64,000 nt of DNA. Origin: an uncultured Bacteroidota bacterium (GTDB lineage Bacteria; Bacteroidota; Bacteroidia; 2-12-FULL-35-15). Each line of letters opens with the position of its first letter. Positions within the stretch are counted from its first letter, which is position 1. Made by a program: the position numbers and the translations under genes. The notes beneath the pieces are model-generated. The model did no database searches, was not told the DNA's origin, and saw nothing but the letters and a program-made list of their open reading frames with translations. Location: NCBI GenBank assembly GCA_903847205.1, contig CAINDA010000061.1, forward strand, positions 1-64,000. The letters are read 5' to 3'. Positions 63,915 through 64,000 of this stretch are shown piece after piece.

Positions 63915-63922
63915 TAAATTTG
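63915..63922 (+). promoter_or_regulatory. -7 element for the terminal gene
   Basis: TAAATTTG is an exact TAnnTTTG match, 20 bases before ATG 63943. TTG at 63898-63900 is only 14 bases upstream, shorter than usual. Confidence 0.45.
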
Positions 63923-63942
63923 GTTTCACAAAAAATCTAAAA

Positions 63943-64000
63943 ATGAAAAAACGTAAACTAATTATTGCACTATTATTTGTAGCATCATTTGCAAATGCAC
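63943..64000 (+). CDS. Secreted protein, N-terminus only
   Basis: The window ends after 19 codons. They read as a signal peptide: MKKRKLIIALLFVASFANA, with a basic start, hydrophobic core and an ANA cleavage site at the end. Nothing of the mature protein is visible. Confidence 0.6.
   Translation, partial: MKKRKLIIALLFVASFANA

Overview
The window looks like a chromosomal piece of an environmental member of the Bacteroidota. The signs are six proteins with type IX secretion (T9SS) C-terminal sorting domains, LytTR regulators paired with LytS-type histidine kinases, a TonB receptor with an N-terminal carboxypeptidase-regulatory-like domain, many lipoproteins, weak Shine-Dalgarno sequences, and repeated -7 elements of the form TAnnTTTG. 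Base composition is AT-rich and gene order is loose, with many convergent pairs closed by strong hairpins.

Layout. 1-4953: three tandem TPR plus SpoIIE/PP2C-type phosphatase paralogues, the first cut by the window edge. 5047-15963: a membrane spermidine-synthase-like protein, a thioester alpha-2-macroglobulin lipoprotein, a DUF4431-like lipoprotein, a TMEM175-like channel and a thioredoxin-fold protein. 15983-19779: a LytTR regulator and its propeller-type sensor kinase. 20004-28542: PBP1C, an aldo/keto reductase, a metallo-beta-lactamase-fold enzyme, a putative outer-membrane protein and a BNR-repeat T9SS cargo. 29084-34338: two lipoproteins and a second LytTR regulator with a TPR sensor kinase. 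34626-38226: a T9SS protein, a YXWGXW lipoprotein and a beta-barrel protein. 39104-47282: a set with a lamin-tail T9SS protein, a TonB receptor, a T9SS calcineurin-like phosphoesterase and a T9SS phospholipase-D-type protein, which suggests scavenging of phosphodiesters or nucleic acids. 47337-61904: mostly housekeeping genes (SPFH protein, zincin, RecQ, flavoprotein, YfhO-like protein, RluF-type pseudouridine synthase, Spy-like protein, RecG, TatA/B).

At about 62.3 kb the ancestral chromosome seems to break. A marR-type gene is truncated and frameshifted, and next to it lie a terminator-like hairpin and a degraded tRNA-3'-end-like segment. Small accessory genes follow: a protein with a sigma-4-like N-terminus and an RNA polymerase alpha-CTD-like C-terminus, an unknown protein and an XRE regulator with a palindromic operator candidate.

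The most unusual signal is not a gene. Three intergenic regions (about 24606-24772, 38350-38685 and 48448-48741) hold degenerate tandem arrays with a period of almost exactly 21 bp. Each array has its own consensus, with fixed anchor bases and variable positions between them. A shorter 21-bp direct repeat at 31321-31383 is different in kind: it matches the geometry of a LytTR binding site and lies just upstream of a promoter and two genes away from a LytTR regulator. Palindromic REP-like hairpins and a 25-bp perfect inverted repeat add to a repeat-rich intergenic landscape.
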